The notes under the pieces: model-generated | What the model was told of the DNA's origin: nothing | The model's database searches: none | Seen by the model: the letters and a program-made list of their open reading frames with translations, nothing else | Shown: positions 8,172 to 16,180 of the stretch, one piece after another | Layout of the letters: every line of letters begins with the position of its first letter | How positions within the stretch are numbered: the stretch's first letter is position 1 | Position numbers and translations under genes: made by a program | Assembly: GCF_913057115.1 (NCBI RefSeq) | Contig: NZ_CAJXNN010000028.1 | Location: 1 to 44,913 of the forward strand | Source of the DNA: an uncultured Roseovarius sp. | Lineage (GTDB): Bacteria > Pseudomonadota > Alphaproteobacteria > Rhodobacterales > Rhodobacteraceae | Length of the DNA: 44,913 nucleotides | Direction: 5' to 3'

Positions 8172-8546
8172 TTAAGCCTCCGCATGCGCCTGCAAAACCT
8201 CCAGCGGCACGATCTCCAACGCCCGCTGATGCGTCGCCGCCAGCCGCACCTTGGGGGCACAGCCCTCGTCATGCGCCTGCAAGAACCGCGCGGCACACAG
8301 GCACCATTGATCGCCGGGTTTCAACCCGTCGAAGCCGAACTCCGGGCGCGGGGTCGAAAGATCATTGCCCACGTATTTCGAATAGGCCAGAAACTCGGCG
8401 GTCATCAGGGCGCACACCGTGTGGCTGCCCTGATCCTCGTCGCAGGTGTTGCAATGCCCATCCCGGAAAAACCCGGTCAAAGGGTCGTCCGAGCATTTCT
8501 CCAAACGCCCGCCCAGAGCATTCACCGCTTCGTCTTTGCCGATCAT
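8172..8546 (-). CDS. DUF2237 family protein
   Basis: The 124-residue protein matches the COG3651/DUF2237 pattern: LGGRLEKCSDDPLTGFFRDG, then CNT, then GSHTVCALMT, then GNDLSTPRPEFGF, then GLKPGDQWCLCA. A final ATHQRALEIVPLEVLQAHA completes it. Its conserved cysteines (18, 32, 35, 45 and a CLC pair) suggest metal binding, but the biochemical role of the family is unknown. GGAGG lies 7 bases before the ATG. It is the last gene of a tight leftward run with the ABM-domain and serine hydrolase genes and is convergent with the LuxR-type gene. Confidence 0.88.
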   Translation of the reverse strand: MIGKDEAVNALGGRLEKCSDDPLTGFFRDGHCNTCDEDQGSHTVCALMTAEFLAYSKYVGNDLSTPRPEFGFDGLKPGDQWCLCAARFLQAHDEGCAPKVRLAATHQRALEIVPLEVLQAHAEA

Positions 8547-8576
8547 CGCGCAACCTCCATTACCATATGACCGCGC

Positions 8577-8897
8577 TCATGCCTCATGCAGCACGGTTTC
8601 GAACCCCTCGAACTGCGGCGGGCCAAGCATCGCGTCCTGGGTTTTCGATGCCCCCGCATCCTTATGGGCGGCGCGAAACTGCGCCGATTTGGTCCAGGCC
8701 TCGAAATCCGCCCGGCTCTCCCAAACCGCGTGGCTGATATACAGGGTCACACCATCGCCCTGTGGCCCCTTCAACAGCCGGAACTCGCGAAAGCCGGGGG
8801 TCTCTTTCAGGTGGCTTTCGCGTTCCGCCCACATCCGCTCGAACCCCTCTTCATGGCCCTCGCGGATCTCAAACCGGTTCATCGCAACAAACTGCAT
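8577..8897 (-). CDS. ABM-domain (heme monooxygenase-like) protein
   Basis: The 106-residue ferredoxin-fold protein carries the antibiotic-biosynthesis-monooxygenase pattern: FVAMNRFEIREGHEEGFERMW, then FREFRLLKGP, then YISHAVWESRADFEAWTKS, then FRAAH. The pattern resembles IsdG/HmuQ-like heme-degrading proteins. No heme-uptake genes are near, so heme as substrate is only a possibility. The start at 8897 is preferred over 8915 because GGGGAAG lies just upstream. It sits 14 bases after the serine hydrolase stop and 30 bases before the DUF2237 start. Confidence 0.82.
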   Translation of the reverse strand: MQFVAMNRFEIREGHEEGFERMWAERESHLKETPGFREFRLLKGPQGDGVTLYISHAVWESRADFEAWTKSAQFRAAHKDAGASKTQDAMLGPPQFEGFETVLHEA

Positions 8898-8911
8898 CAC
8901 TTCCCCTTCGT

Positions 8912-10075
8912 TCAAAGCGCCTCGGCGATCCGGCGCAGCATGGCGACATTGGCCTCATGCACACCGTCCTCGCGAAACTGCCGGTCGGCTCCTGTCACCA
9001 CGATCACCGTATCACGCGCCTGATCAATGTAGATGTACTGCCCGTAAATGCCACGTGCGAAAAAGACGCCCTCGGGCGCACCCACCGGATTCCACCACTG
9101 GTAGCCATAGCCGGTCTCGCCGGGCAGGGTTGGCGCGCTGGCGCGGGTCGAGGCGCGCACCCAATCGGCGGGCACCACCTGTTGGCCTGCGATCCGCCCG
9201 CCTTGCTCGTACATCAGGCCAAACCGCGCATAGTCGCGGCTGCGCAGGTTCAGCCCGCCCAGAACAAAGGCCACCCCCTCGCCATCGCTCAGGTAATAGG
9301 GGGCGGCCTCAAGCCCCAAGGGCGCGATCACCTTCTCGCTCATCAACTCCGGAATATCGCGCCCCGTGGCCCCGCGAATGACCATGCCAAGCGCATGGGT
9401 GTCTATCGAAACATACTCCCAAACCGCCCCCGGCGCGGCGGCCCGCGCGGTCAAACCGGCGGCAAACCCATCCATCGTGCCACCAAGCGCCAGAACCCGG
9501 CCCATGCGGTTGATGTCTGAATCATAGTCCAGATAATCCTCGTCAAATTCCAGCCCGGAGGTCATTTGCAGGACATGCCGGATGCTCACCCCGTCATAGG
9601 CGCTGCCGGCAAGTTGCGGGGCGTATTTCGTCACCGGATCGTCAAGCGAGTCGATCGCGCCCTCCGCCTCGATGATCCCAAAAAGAGCCGACAGGAAACT
9701 CTTGGCCATCGACCAACTGATCCGCCGGTCCTCCGGCCCGGTGCCGAGGTGATAGCTTTCATGCACGATCTGGCCTGCATCCAGCACCAGAAGCGAGGTC
9801 ACGCTGCGCGCCTCGATCCATTCCGCCGCCCCCTCGGGCAAGACCATCGCCGGGCCTTGCGGCAGGGGTGTCACAGGGCCATCCCCGCGTGACAAGGGCA
9901 CCGTCAGAAAGGCGCGCTCCATGTTCGAGAAATTCTCGACGATCTTACCCTCGTCAAAAAGCGTGTTGACCGCCCAAAGCCGCTTGATTTCCTCCCGCTT
10001 CAAAATGCCGACCGCGAGGGCCGCCAAAAGCGCCATGAGGGCAATCCGCCCGCCCCATTTGAAAATCGTACGCAT
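8912..10075 (-). CDS. Serine hydrolase, beta-lactamase class C / NylB-like
   Basis: The 387-residue protein has an N-terminal membrane anchor (about residues 8-25). The penicilloyl-serine-transferase fold has S-x-x-K as SMAK at 122-125, YVS at 221-223 in place of Y-x-N, and GYGYQWW with a FFARGIYGQY stretch near the C-terminus. This is typical of 6-aminohexanoate-dimer-hydrolase-like and family VIII esterase proteins rather than true beta-lactamases. The K-T-G-type triad is replaced by the ARG/GIYGQ stretch. The start at 10075 follows GGGGAAG. The gene heads the leftward three-gene unit. The natural substrate, ester or amide, is unknown. Confidence 0.87.
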   Translation of the reverse strand: MRTIFKWGGRIALMALLAALAVGILKREEIKRLWAVNTLFDEGKIVENFSNMERAFLTVPLSRGDGPVTPLPQGPAMVLPEGAAEWIEARSVTSLLVLDAGQIVHESYHLGTGPEDRRISWSMAKSFLSALFGIIEAEGAIDSLDDPVTKYAPQLAGSAYDGVSIRHVLQMTSGLEFDEDYLDYDSDINRMGRVLALGGTMDGFAAGLTARAAAPGAVWEYVSIDTHALGMVIRGATGRDIPELMSEKVIAPLGLEAAPYYLSDGEGVAFVLGGLNLRSRDYARFGLMYEQGGRIAGQQVVPADWVRASTRASAPTLPGETGYGYQWWNPVGAPEGVFFARGIYGQYIYIDQARDTVIVVTGADRQFREDGVHEANVAMLRRIAEAL

Positions 10076-10402
10076 GTTCGCTTCCCCTGTCACTTCGGGC
10101 AGAAAAGCAGCAAGACATCAGGACACGATACGTGGACATGCTGCAAACCCGTTCGAAAATCTGTGACCACTTCACTGCACCATGGAAAGGTCCACAACAC
10201 CAAATGTTGGACGAACCGCCGCAATCCTTTCAACGACTACTACGCCAATCGCAACCTTGGGGCGCAGTTTTTCGTGCCCTGTGCTGCCGGAATGATCTGC
10301 GCGATACAGGCGTTTAACAGGCAAATAGCATTTGTTTTTCCGCCCTCGTTGGGCGATGCTGCGCTCGGATGAGATCTCTCTACGGAATTTTGGTAAACAA
10401 GT
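10076..10402. other. Intergenic region before the methyltransferase cassette
   Basis: This stretch of about 330 bases separates the divergent hydrolase gene and the methyltransferase cassette. It has short open frames on both strands but none with a credible ribosome binding site or protein features. A weak AT-rich hairpin, CAAAT-AGC-ATTTG followed by five T (10322-10339), lies about 65 bases before the cassette start. Otherwise I see nothing definite. Confidence 0.4.
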
Positions 10403-11176
10403 ATGAAAAAGCGAACGGCTCACCACAAGTATTCTTGGTTTCCCGCTCCTCCCCTCGATATCAACGAACCCTATAAACTCGGCAATTATGCCGTGAATGA
10501 TGTCAGTGGTGCCATTGCAAAAAAATACCTCGATCGCGCAGCCAATCTGAAAAGAAGCTGGACCCGCATTTGCACGCATCTGCCGGAAACCGTGGACACG
10601 ACCGAAAAGTTGCAAATTCTGGAATTTTCAACGGCCCACGGCGCGATGCTCGAAATCTGGAATGCACTCGGGCATGATGCGCAGGGAACAGATTATGCCG
10701 TGCCCGAGGGATACCGAAAAACATACAGGAAAATCGCCTCGGACGATCAGGTTTTCCAGTCGCTCCACGGCAATCCCGTGGGAAAGGTGCAAAGCGGCTG
10801 GATTTATCAACCGATCATCGAATCAATCGGCGCCCGGGTGCATTTGTTCGACGCCGGGAAGGTGCCCTATGACTTCGAGGACAAGTCGTTCGATTACATC
10901 TGCTGCTATCAGGCGATAGAGGCCTACGCCGTGCCAGCCGAGTGGGACAAGATCGTTGACGAGTTCTGCCGCATTGCCCGTCGCGGGGTTGTCATCGGGT
11001 TCAACCCGCCACCGCTACGCGCAGATGACTCATCGGGTTGGGACGCCACGAAAATCGCGTGGGAAAAACTTCGGACATACAAGAAGAACGGTTTCACAAA
11101 TCTGTTCTTCGAGTTCGACGAAACAAATCGCGGGTTCCACCCGTCATGTTGCAAGCTGGTCGCGGACAGCATTTAG
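10403..11176 (+). CDS. Divergent methyltransferase-like protein (cassette gene 1)
   Basis: The 257-residue protein has the layout of a class I methyltransferase, but motif I is altered: ILEFSTAHGAMLEIW (residues 72-86) stands where a D/E-x-G-x-G-x-G loop is expected. A motif IV-like strand follows in FDYICCYQAIEAY (163-175), preceded by HLFDAGKVPYDFED. The GV-VIGFNPPP strand follows. It may bind S-adenosylmethionine weakly or not at all. The start is the first ATG and has a poor ribosome binding site. The next gene begins 29 bases after its stop on the same strand. The gene looks richer in A and T than its surroundings, as do the next two. No close named family recognised. Confidence 0.75.
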   Translation: MKKRTAHHKYSWFPAPPLDINEPYKLGNYAVNDVSGAIAKKYLDRAANLKRSWTRICTHLPETVDTTEKLQILEFSTAHGAMLEIWNALGHDAQGTDYAVPEGYRKTYRKIASDDQVFQSLHGNPVGKVQSGWIYQPIIESIGARVHLFDAGKVPYDFEDKSFDYICCYQAIEAYAVPAEWDKIVDEFCRIARRGVVIGFNPPPLRADDSSGWDATKIAWEKLRTYKKNGFTNLFFEFDETNRGFHPSCCKLVADSI

Positions 11177-11205
11177 TAAACCGTCAAAAAAAGGGAGCAG
11201 TCGAT

Positions 11206-11847
11206 ATGGGTAAATCCGGAGCCAAAGGCGATTCATATTATGGAAAAGTTGCCGCTAACTATGAAAAGCGCCGCAGCAAACAGGGCTGGTGGCAGGTAGA
11301 GCAAGAGCAGATGCAATCTTTGCTGGAAACTCTGCCGGAAGGATTGTCCGTGCTGGACGTTCCGTTTGGCACGGGTCGTTTTGTTCCCTATTACGTCGAC
11401 CGTGGCTTTACCATTCATGGGCTCGATGCCTCCATCGAGATGCTCGCCGCAGCGCGGGAGAGTCTCGGCGACAACTTCAACAAGTGTAAAGTTGCCGTAG
11501 GTAGCGCAATGGAGATGGATTTTGACGACAACCAATTCGATTTGCTGGTAAGTACGCGTTTCCTGCGCGATATCATCGTGGCCAAGGATGCGAAAAAGGC
11601 CTTGTCCGAATTCGCAAGGGTCACAAAACAATATGCGATCATCCAACTGGGCGAGAATACTCAGGACGAAAGCGCAGAAATTGATCCGGAAGTCATTTTG
11701 GAAAGCAAACTGTCCGCCGAGGGAAACGCGGAGCTGCTTGGCGAGGCCGGCTTGGAAGTGGTCGAAAAACGATTGGTAAAATCGGATCCGGACGTAAACT
11801 CCAACATCTACCACGTTCTGTGCAGGAAGGCGGCGAATGCTGATTGA
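11206..11847 (+). CDS. Class I SAM-dependent methyltransferase (cassette gene 2)
   Basis: The 213-residue protein has motif I VLDVPFGTGRF (residues 49-59) and the ribose-binding acidic residue in IHGLDASIEML (70-80). MEMDFDDNQFDLLVSTRFLRDI forms motif IV. VPFGTG is a variant seen in many polysaccharide- and lipid-linked methyltransferases, but the substrate cannot be read. The start at 11206 is chosen because GGGAG lies 8 bases upstream; the longer in-frame reading overlaps gene 1. The end overlaps the kinase gene by 11 bases, so the two are probably translationally coupled. Confidence 0.86.
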   Translation: MGKSGAKGDSYYGKVAANYEKRRSKQGWWQVEQEQMQSLLETLPEGLSVLDVPFGTGRFVPYYVDRGFTIHGLDASIEMLAAARESLGDNFNKCKVAVGSAMEMDFDDNQFDLLVSTRFLRDIIVAKDAKKALSEFARVTKQYAIIQLGENTQDESAEIDPEVILESKLSAEGNAELLGEAGLEVVEKRLVKSDPDVNSNIYHVLCRKAANAD

Positions 11848-12532
11848 ACTCGCTGGTTTGCCGGGGTCCGGAAAAACGACACTTCTGAAAGAATTGAAAC
11901 GAGAGTTTGAAAAGCGGGATGTGTCTTTCACGGATGCAAACACGATCGCTCAAAAGCGTACGGACGACAAGAATGTCCCCCGGTTCGTCAGGAACAAGCC
12001 TCACAGGAACCTGCTGTTCCGGCTCACTCGGTTTTCAGCCAAGAACCCAGAGTTCTTTTCGAAAGCCGAGCAGTCATTCGAGGAGGCAACAACCAAGAAA
12101 TTCCTGTTCTTTCTTTTCGGGGCCCATTTTCAAATGGCGCAGGATCTTCAGCGGCCTGACGAGATGGTGTTTCTGGATGAGGGGTTTTTGAACCACTGCG
12201 TGACAATTTACCCTGAGAAGAACCAGCGTTTGGATTTTCTTCAACTGATAAATTCTGCGCCAAAATGTGATGTGTTGATATTTTTGGACATCGCGGCGGA
12301 GGTCGCTTTCAACCGGGCTGTCCAGCGCCAGAGCGGCATTGACAACGCGCGCGAACGTATCATCGAGAAATTCGGTGACATTGATGCTTTCGAGGAACGT
12401 CGCGGCAATTTTTTGGCGGCGGTAGACCTCTATAAAGATCAAAACGCAACAGTATTGCTGGTCGAACCGGAGGACAGCCCTGATCAGGCAGCGACAAGGC
12501 TTGCCGATCAACTTGTCGCTCTGAAAGGGTGA
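11837..12532 (+). CDS. P-loop kinase-like protein (cassette gene 3)
   Basis: The 231-residue protein has Walker A GLPGSGKT at residues 7-14. A hydrophobic-strand plus DE motif, EMVFLDEGFLNH, stands where a Walker B or substrate-binding aspartate is expected. VLIFLDIAAEVAFNRAVQR carries the lid-type arginines typical of nucleotide and small-molecule kinases (thymidylate and APS kinase superfamily). The substrate is unknown. It starts 11 bases inside the preceding methyltransferase gene. The three genes form one unit, and a methyltransferase-kinase combination suggests modification of a shared small molecule or glycan; that is inference. Confidence 0.82.
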   Translation: MLIELAGLPGSGKTTLLKELKREFEKRDVSFTDANTIAQKRTDDKNVPRFVRNKPHRNLLFRLTRFSAKNPEFFSKAEQSFEEATTKKFLFFLFGAHFQMAQDLQRPDEMVFLDEGFLNHCVTIYPEKNQRLDFLQLINSAPKCDVLIFLDIAAEVAFNRAVQRQSGIDNARERIIEKFGDIDAFEERRGNFLAAVDLYKDQNATVLLVEPEDSPDQAATRLADQLVALKG

Positions 12533-12559
12533 AGGACAACGTCCCGGTATTTCCGCAAC

Positions 12560-12577
12560 GGGCGCACCAACGCGCCC
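12560..12577. terminator. Short hairpin between convergent cassette and pth
   Basis: GGGCGC (12560-12565) pairs with GCGCCC (12572-12577) around a 6-base loop in the 57-base gap between the kinase stop and the pth stop. There is no T-run in either direction, so termination is only suggested. Confidence 0.3.
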
Positions 12578-12589
12578 GCCGCGCCAATC

Positions 12590-13273
12590 CTAGCGAAACT
12601 TGTCCACCAGTTTCTGCAAGGGCGACCGCTCATCCTGTGGCGCAGGCTCTTCTGCTTTCATGGGCTTTTTTGCCTCCACCTTCGGCGCGGGCTTTTCCGG
12701 CTTCGCAGGGGCCATCCGCCGCGCCACGGCGTTCTGAAACTTGTCCGCGTGACCCGCCGCCAGCTCTGGCGCACCATCGGAAATCCCGCGCATCAGGTCG
12801 TCCAGCCAATCCCCATCCGCCTTGGCGAAATCCTGTAGCACATACTGCGCCACCATCTCCTTGCGGCCCGGATGCCCCACGCCCAAGCGCACGCGGGTAT
12901 AGTCGGCCCCGATATGCGCATGGATTGACCGCAAGCCATTATGCCCCGCGTGGCCGCCGCCCCGCTTCACCCGGCATTTGCCCGGCACAAGGTCCAACTC
13001 GTCGTGAAAGACGGTCACATCGCCCGGCTCCAGCTTGTAGAACCGCATCGCCTCGCCCACGGACTGTCCGCTGAGGTTCATGAAGGTCTTGGGCTTGAGC
13101 AGCAGCACCTTCTCAGCACCCAAACGCCCCTCGCAAATCTCGCCCTGAAATTTTGCCCGCCACGGGGCAAAGCCATGATCCTCGGCAATCCGCTCCACGG
13201 CCATGAACCCGATGTTGTGCCGGTTGGCTGCGTATTTCGGCCCCGGATTGCCCAATCCCACGAAAAGCTGCAT
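12590..13273 (-). CDS. pth: Peptidyl-tRNA hydrolase
   Basis: Releases tRNA from peptidyl-tRNAs that fall off the ribosome. The 227-residue protein begins [20 protein letters not shown] with the catalytic His19. It continues with [24 protein letters not shown] and [11 protein letters not shown], all hallmark segments. Family members are usually about 190 residues. Here a Lys/Pro/Ala/Glu-rich tail of about 40 residues is added, seen also in other alphaproteobacteria. GAGG precedes the ATG. It lies just downstream of rplY, the common rplY-pth pairing, although a strong terminator-like hairpin stands between them. Confidence 0.96.
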   Translation of the reverse strand: MQLFVGLGNPGPKYAANRHNIGFMAVERIAEDHGFAPWRAKFQGEICEGRLGAEKVLLLKPKTFMNLSGQSVGEAMRFYKLEPGDVTVFHDELDLVPGKCRVKRGGGHAGHNGLRSIHAHIGADYTRVRLGVGHPGRKEMVAQYVLQDFAKADGDWLDDLMRGISDGAPELAAGHADKFQNAVARRMAPAKPEKPAPKVEAKKPMKAEEPAPQDERSPLQKLVDKFR

Positions 13274-13341
13274 CGCCTCTACCTCGTCTGTCTCAAACCT
13301 GTCCTACGCGCCCCCCGGCACCAAATCAACGCAAGGTAAAG

Positions 13342-13373
13342 AAAAACGCGGAAAGCCCGGGCTTTCCGCGTTT
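13342..13373 (-). terminator. Terminator between rplY and pth
   Basis: A perfect palindrome, AAACGCGGAAAGCCC (13344-13358) and its complement (13359-13373), reads into TTTTTC on the minus strand. It lies 28 bases past the rplY stop and should end most rplY transcripts, which leaves pth needing read-through or its own promoter. Confidence 0.85.
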
Positions 13374-13401
13374 CCATGTCCTTGGATCGAAGGGCAGGGG
13401 C

Positions 13402-14070
13402 TTATTCTTCGCCGCCTTCGGCCTCTTCTTCGTCGCCGACGGTCGGCACTTCATCCGCATCGGCTTCATCTTCCTCGTCATCCGCATCCGATTTCAGCGC
13501 CGAAGGTGCCGAAATATTGGCGATCACGAAGTCACGGTCGATGGTCGGCTTGGCGCCGCTCGGCAGATCAATGCTCGAAATGGTGATGGTGTCGCCAATG
13601 TTCTCGACACCCGACAGATCGACGACCAGCTTCTCGGGGATGTCCCCGGCGGTCACGATCAGTTCCACCTCGTTACGCACGATGGTCAGAACGCCACCCT
13701 TGCGCAGGGCGGGGCACTCTTCTTCGCCGATGAATTCAACGGGGATGAAAAGGTTGATCTTGGTGGTGCGACGCAGGCGCATCAGGTCAAAGTGGGTCGG
13801 CAGGTCTTGCACGATGTCGCGCTGTACATCCCGGCAGATCACCCGCACGTCGTCGTGACCGTCAACCTTGAGGTTGAACAGGGTCGACTTGAAGCGGCCA
13901 TCCTTCAGCTTCTTGATCAGGATGTTGTAAGGGATTTGGATCGGCAGCGGATCGACGTCGCCACCAAATACGATACCCGGAACCATGAATGCACGACGTG
14001 CTGCACGAGCGGCGCCCTTGCCCGTCCCCGTGCGTTCCTGGGCGTGAAGATCAGGAATTTCTCCAGCCAT
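13402..14070 (-). CDS. rplY: 50S ribosomal protein L25/Ctc
   Basis: Binds 5S rRNA in the large subunit; the long form has the L25 domain plus the TL5/Ctc C-terminal domain. The 222-residue protein has [23 protein letters not shown] at its start, the L25 beta-barrel at about 5-95 and the second domain at about 100-190. A very acidic tail follows ([11 protein letters not shown]... EEEAEGGEE). The start at 14070 is preferred over the upstream in-frame ATG at 14106 because GGAGA lies at good spacing and it gives the usual [12 protein letters not shown]-terminus. Confidence 0.95.
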   Translation of the reverse strand: MAGEIPDLHAQERTGTGKGAARAARRAFMVPGIVFGGDVDPLPIQIPYNILIKKLKDGRFKSTLFNLKVDGHDDVRVICRDVQRDIVQDLPTHFDLMRLRRTTKINLFIPVEFIGEEECPALRKGGVLTIVRNEVELIVTAGDIPEKLVVDLSGVENIGDTITISSIDLPSGAKPTIDRDFVIANISAPSALKSDADDEEDEADADEVPTVGDEEEAEGGEE

Positions 14071-14185
14071 GTTAATTCTCCATAGGTTAGGGCGGGGTTC
14101 CTCCAAGGCTGTAACCCCGCGTGAAGCCGCGCGTATAGACCGGATTGCCCTGCTTGGAAAGGGGGATTCTGGGCCGCAAGCCCAA

Positions 14186-14214
14186 TAAAAAAGCCCGGGC
14201 GCGAACGCCCGGGC
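14186..14214 (-). terminator. Terminator of glnK-amtB
   Basis: On the minus strand a 9-bp stem (GCCCGGGCG with CGCCCGGGC) and a TTCG tetraloop are followed by TTTTTTA. It starts 34 bases beyond the amtB stop. Confidence 0.92.
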
Positions 14215-14247
14215 AAGTGTCTCAAAGGGTAACCCGGAAGGAGGTCA

Positions 14248-15570
<1,323 letters not shown>

Positions 15571-15590
15571 TGTCCTTTCCCCCTGACGGC

Positions 15591-15929
15591 TCAAAGCGCG
15601 TCGTCGTTGGTTTCGCCGGTGCGCACGCGCACGGCCTGTTGGATGTCGAGCACGAAAATCTTGCCGTCCCCGATCTTGCCGGTGCGCGCCGTGTTGGTGA
15701 TGGTTTCCACCACCTGATCGGCCATCGCCGCCGACACGGCGATCTCCAGCTTGATCTTGGGCACGAAGTTCACGGCGTATTCCGCGCCGCGATAAATTTC
15801 CGTGTGTCCTGATTGAGAGCCGAAGCCCTTGATTTCCGTCACCATCATGCCGCGCACGCCGATCTCGGTCAGCGCTTCGCGGACCTCCTCCAGCTTGAAC
15901 GGTTTGATTGTCGCTATGATGAGTTTCAC
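15591..15929 (-). CDS. glnK: Nitrogen regulatory protein P-II (GlnK)
   Basis: A trimeric PII signal protein that senses 2-oxoglutarate and ATP/ADP and controls AmtB. A GTG start at 15929 after AAAGGGA gives exactly 112 residues and the canonical MKLIIATIKPFKLEEV N-terminus; a longer in-frame GTG start at 15953 would add eight residues. The uridylylated Tyr51 is present in the T-loop (GAEYAVNF). TGKIGDGKIFV and RTGE follow as expected. It is co-transcribed with amtB 20 bases downstream. The upstream NtrC-like site supports nitrogen-limited expression. Confidence 0.95.
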   Translation of the reverse strand: MKLIIATIKPFKLEEVREALTEIGVRGMMVTEIKGFGSQSGHTEIYRGAEYAVNFVPKIKLEIAVSAAMADQVVETITNTARTGKIGDGKIFVLDIQQAVRVRTGETNDDAL

Positions 15930-16039
15930 TGGTGTCCCTTTCGGTTGCGTCACCTGACGTTTGCAGGTGCAGAAAACCCAAGGTGCCCCCGGATTCGGAA
16001 GATGAATCCACGCAATCAGGCCGAAATCTCCGGATCATA

Positions 16040-16056
16040 TGCACAAAAATTGCGCA
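16040..16056 (-). promoter_or_regulatory. NtrC-like binding site upstream of glnK
   Basis: The 17-mer TGCACAAAAATTGCGCA fits the NtrC consensus TGCAC-N7-GTGCA with one mismatch. It lies 111 bases before the glnK GTG start, where an NtrC enhancer is expected. I found no GG-N10-GC sigma-54 core between it and the gene. Rhodobacter NtrC is known to work with sigma-70 RNA polymerase, so the missing core is not a contradiction. Confidence 0.6.
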
Positions 16057-16117
16057 TAAAATCCGAAACGACTAAGAAATGTGCAAAATAAAAAGGAAAG
16101 GCACCCCAACCCCGGGG

Positions 16118-16146
16118 GTCTACATTTCCAAACCGGGGCTGTAGAC
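16118..16146. promoter_or_regulatory. Inverted repeat before the PBP1A gene
   Basis: Perfect 7-base arms GTCTACA (16118-16124) and TGTAGAC (16140-16146) are 15 bases apart, 35 bases before the PBP ATG. The spacing suits an operator for a dimeric regulator, or a leader hairpin. No regulator family is assigned. Confidence 0.4.
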
Positions 16147-16180
16147 TGCGCAAAACAGATTGGTCCCGGGCAGGACAAGC

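Noticed and set aside
8912..10075. Beta-lactamase conferring antibiotic resistance
   Set aside because: Only the shared S-x-x-K fold is present. The Y-V-S and WW motifs point to the esterase/NylB-like branch, not class C resistance enzymes.
10172..10615. Minus-strand frame upstream of and into cassette gene 1
   Set aside because: It overlaps a better-supported gene, has no ribosome binding site and has no protein-like features.
15930..16039. Sigma-54 promoter for glnK
   Set aside because: No GG-N10-GC pair with acceptable flanks was found between the NtrC-like site and the start.
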